A DNA stretch of 64,000 nucleotides, taken from NCBI RefSeq assembly GCF_010093125.1, contig NZ_NMZQ01000001.1, positions 1-64,000 on the forward strand, read 5' to 3'. The notes below the pieces were generated by a model that saw nothing but the letters and a program-made list of their open reading frames with translations, ran no database searches and had not been told where the DNA came from. Source of the stretch: Veillonella sp. R32 (GTDB taxonomy: Bacteria; Bacillota; Negativicutes; Veillonellales; Veillonellaceae). Position numbers and translations under genes: made by a program. This document shows positions 63,784 through 64,000 of this stretch, piece after piece (the stretch's first letter is position 1; the number at the start of each line of letters is the position of its first letter).

Positions 63784-64000
63784 TTGGAAAAGCTCATCAT
63801 TAACGGTGGTAAACCGTTGAATGGTCGCGTACGTGTAAGTAGCGCTAAAAATGCGGTGTTGCCGATTATTGCGGCCACCATGTTAGCATCGACACCAAGT
63901 CGATTAGTAGAAGTTCCTCATTTAGAGGATGTACATACAATTTGCGAGGTAATTGCCTCTTTAGGAGTTAAAGTTACCAGAGATGAAGCTAAGGAAGAAA
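63784..64000 (+). CDS. murA: UDP-N-acetylglucosamine 1-carboxyvinyltransferase, 3' partial
   Basis: The first 72 residues of MurA, cut by the window end. It adds enolpyruvate to UDP-GlcNAc in the first committed step of peptidoglycan synthesis and is the target of fosfomycin. The visible start KLIINGGKPLNGRVRVSSAK carries the conserved Lys-Asn pair (SAKNAVLPIIAATML), and VEVPHLEDV follows. TTG at 63781 or 63784 may start it; GGGAGG upstream fits the latter with 8-nt spacing. Confidence 0.93.
   Translation, partial: MEKLIINGGKPLNGRVRVSSAKNAVLPIIAATMLASTPSRLVEVPHLEDVHTICEVIASLGVKVTRDEAKEE

Overview
The window looks like a chromosomal segment of a Veillonella-type bacterium (Negativicutes: Firmicutes that keep an outer membrane). 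The evidence is mixed in the way expected of that group. A very large trimeric autotransporter adhesin with a YadA-type outer-membrane anchor shows a diderm envelope. Gene orders tilS-hpt-ftsH and birA-coaX-dusB-greA-lysS, a DivIC/FtsB-type division protein and the coproporphyrin-dependent haem genes (cpfC, cgoX, chdC) are typical of Firmicutes. Codon use is AT-leaning. The genus is inferred from this pattern, not from a database search. No rRNA, tRNA, CRISPR array, transposase or prophage gene was seen.

Layout. 1-7944: adhesin gene, cut at its 5' end by the window. 8211-14122: thrC, a DMT exporter, an OLD-family ATPase/TOPRIM nuclease and gnd, preceded by ten 10-nt repeats. 14129-16609: an AT-rich accessory island holding an AbiE toxin-antitoxin pair and the 3' remnant of a winged-helix gene, bracketed by two nearly identical hairpin elements in inverted orientation, one of them nested inside a decayed relative. 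16608-22276: FAA-hydrolase-family enzyme, small unknown protein, 2-hydroxyacid dehydrogenase, glnS, a secreted protein and a DoxX protein. 22466-26681: haem synthesis (hemE, cpfC, cgoX, chdC). 26773-33827: AI-2E-family transporter, PepSY protein, a fused CydD-CydC ABC exporter and an unknown membrane protein. 33879-36297: YvrJ, DUF805, an ECF S component and a pyridoxamine kinase. 36560-45171: an oligopeptide ABC importer with three hydrolases that may process the imported peptides. 45351-49294: an ABC-F factor followed by folate genes folE-folP-folB and folK. 49391-64000: housekeeping genes (divIC, S1-domain protein, ppx/gppA, tilS, hpt, ftsH, birA, coaX, dusB, greA, lysS, serS, transaldolase-like, glpX, start of murA).

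Main points of interest: (1) a family of covarying hairpin elements around the AbiE island; (2) an AbiE promoter lying entirely inside a 17-bp perfect inverted repeat; (3) promoter-terminator-gene leaders before the ABC-F gene (with a 13-codon leader ORF spanning the hairpin) and before greA; (4) many short tandem repeats, in genes always with periods divisible by three (OLD nuclease, CydDC linker, OppD N-terminus), and between genes with periods of 10, 22, 23 and 27 nt; (5) an adhesin with a coiled-coil extension after its beta-barrel.
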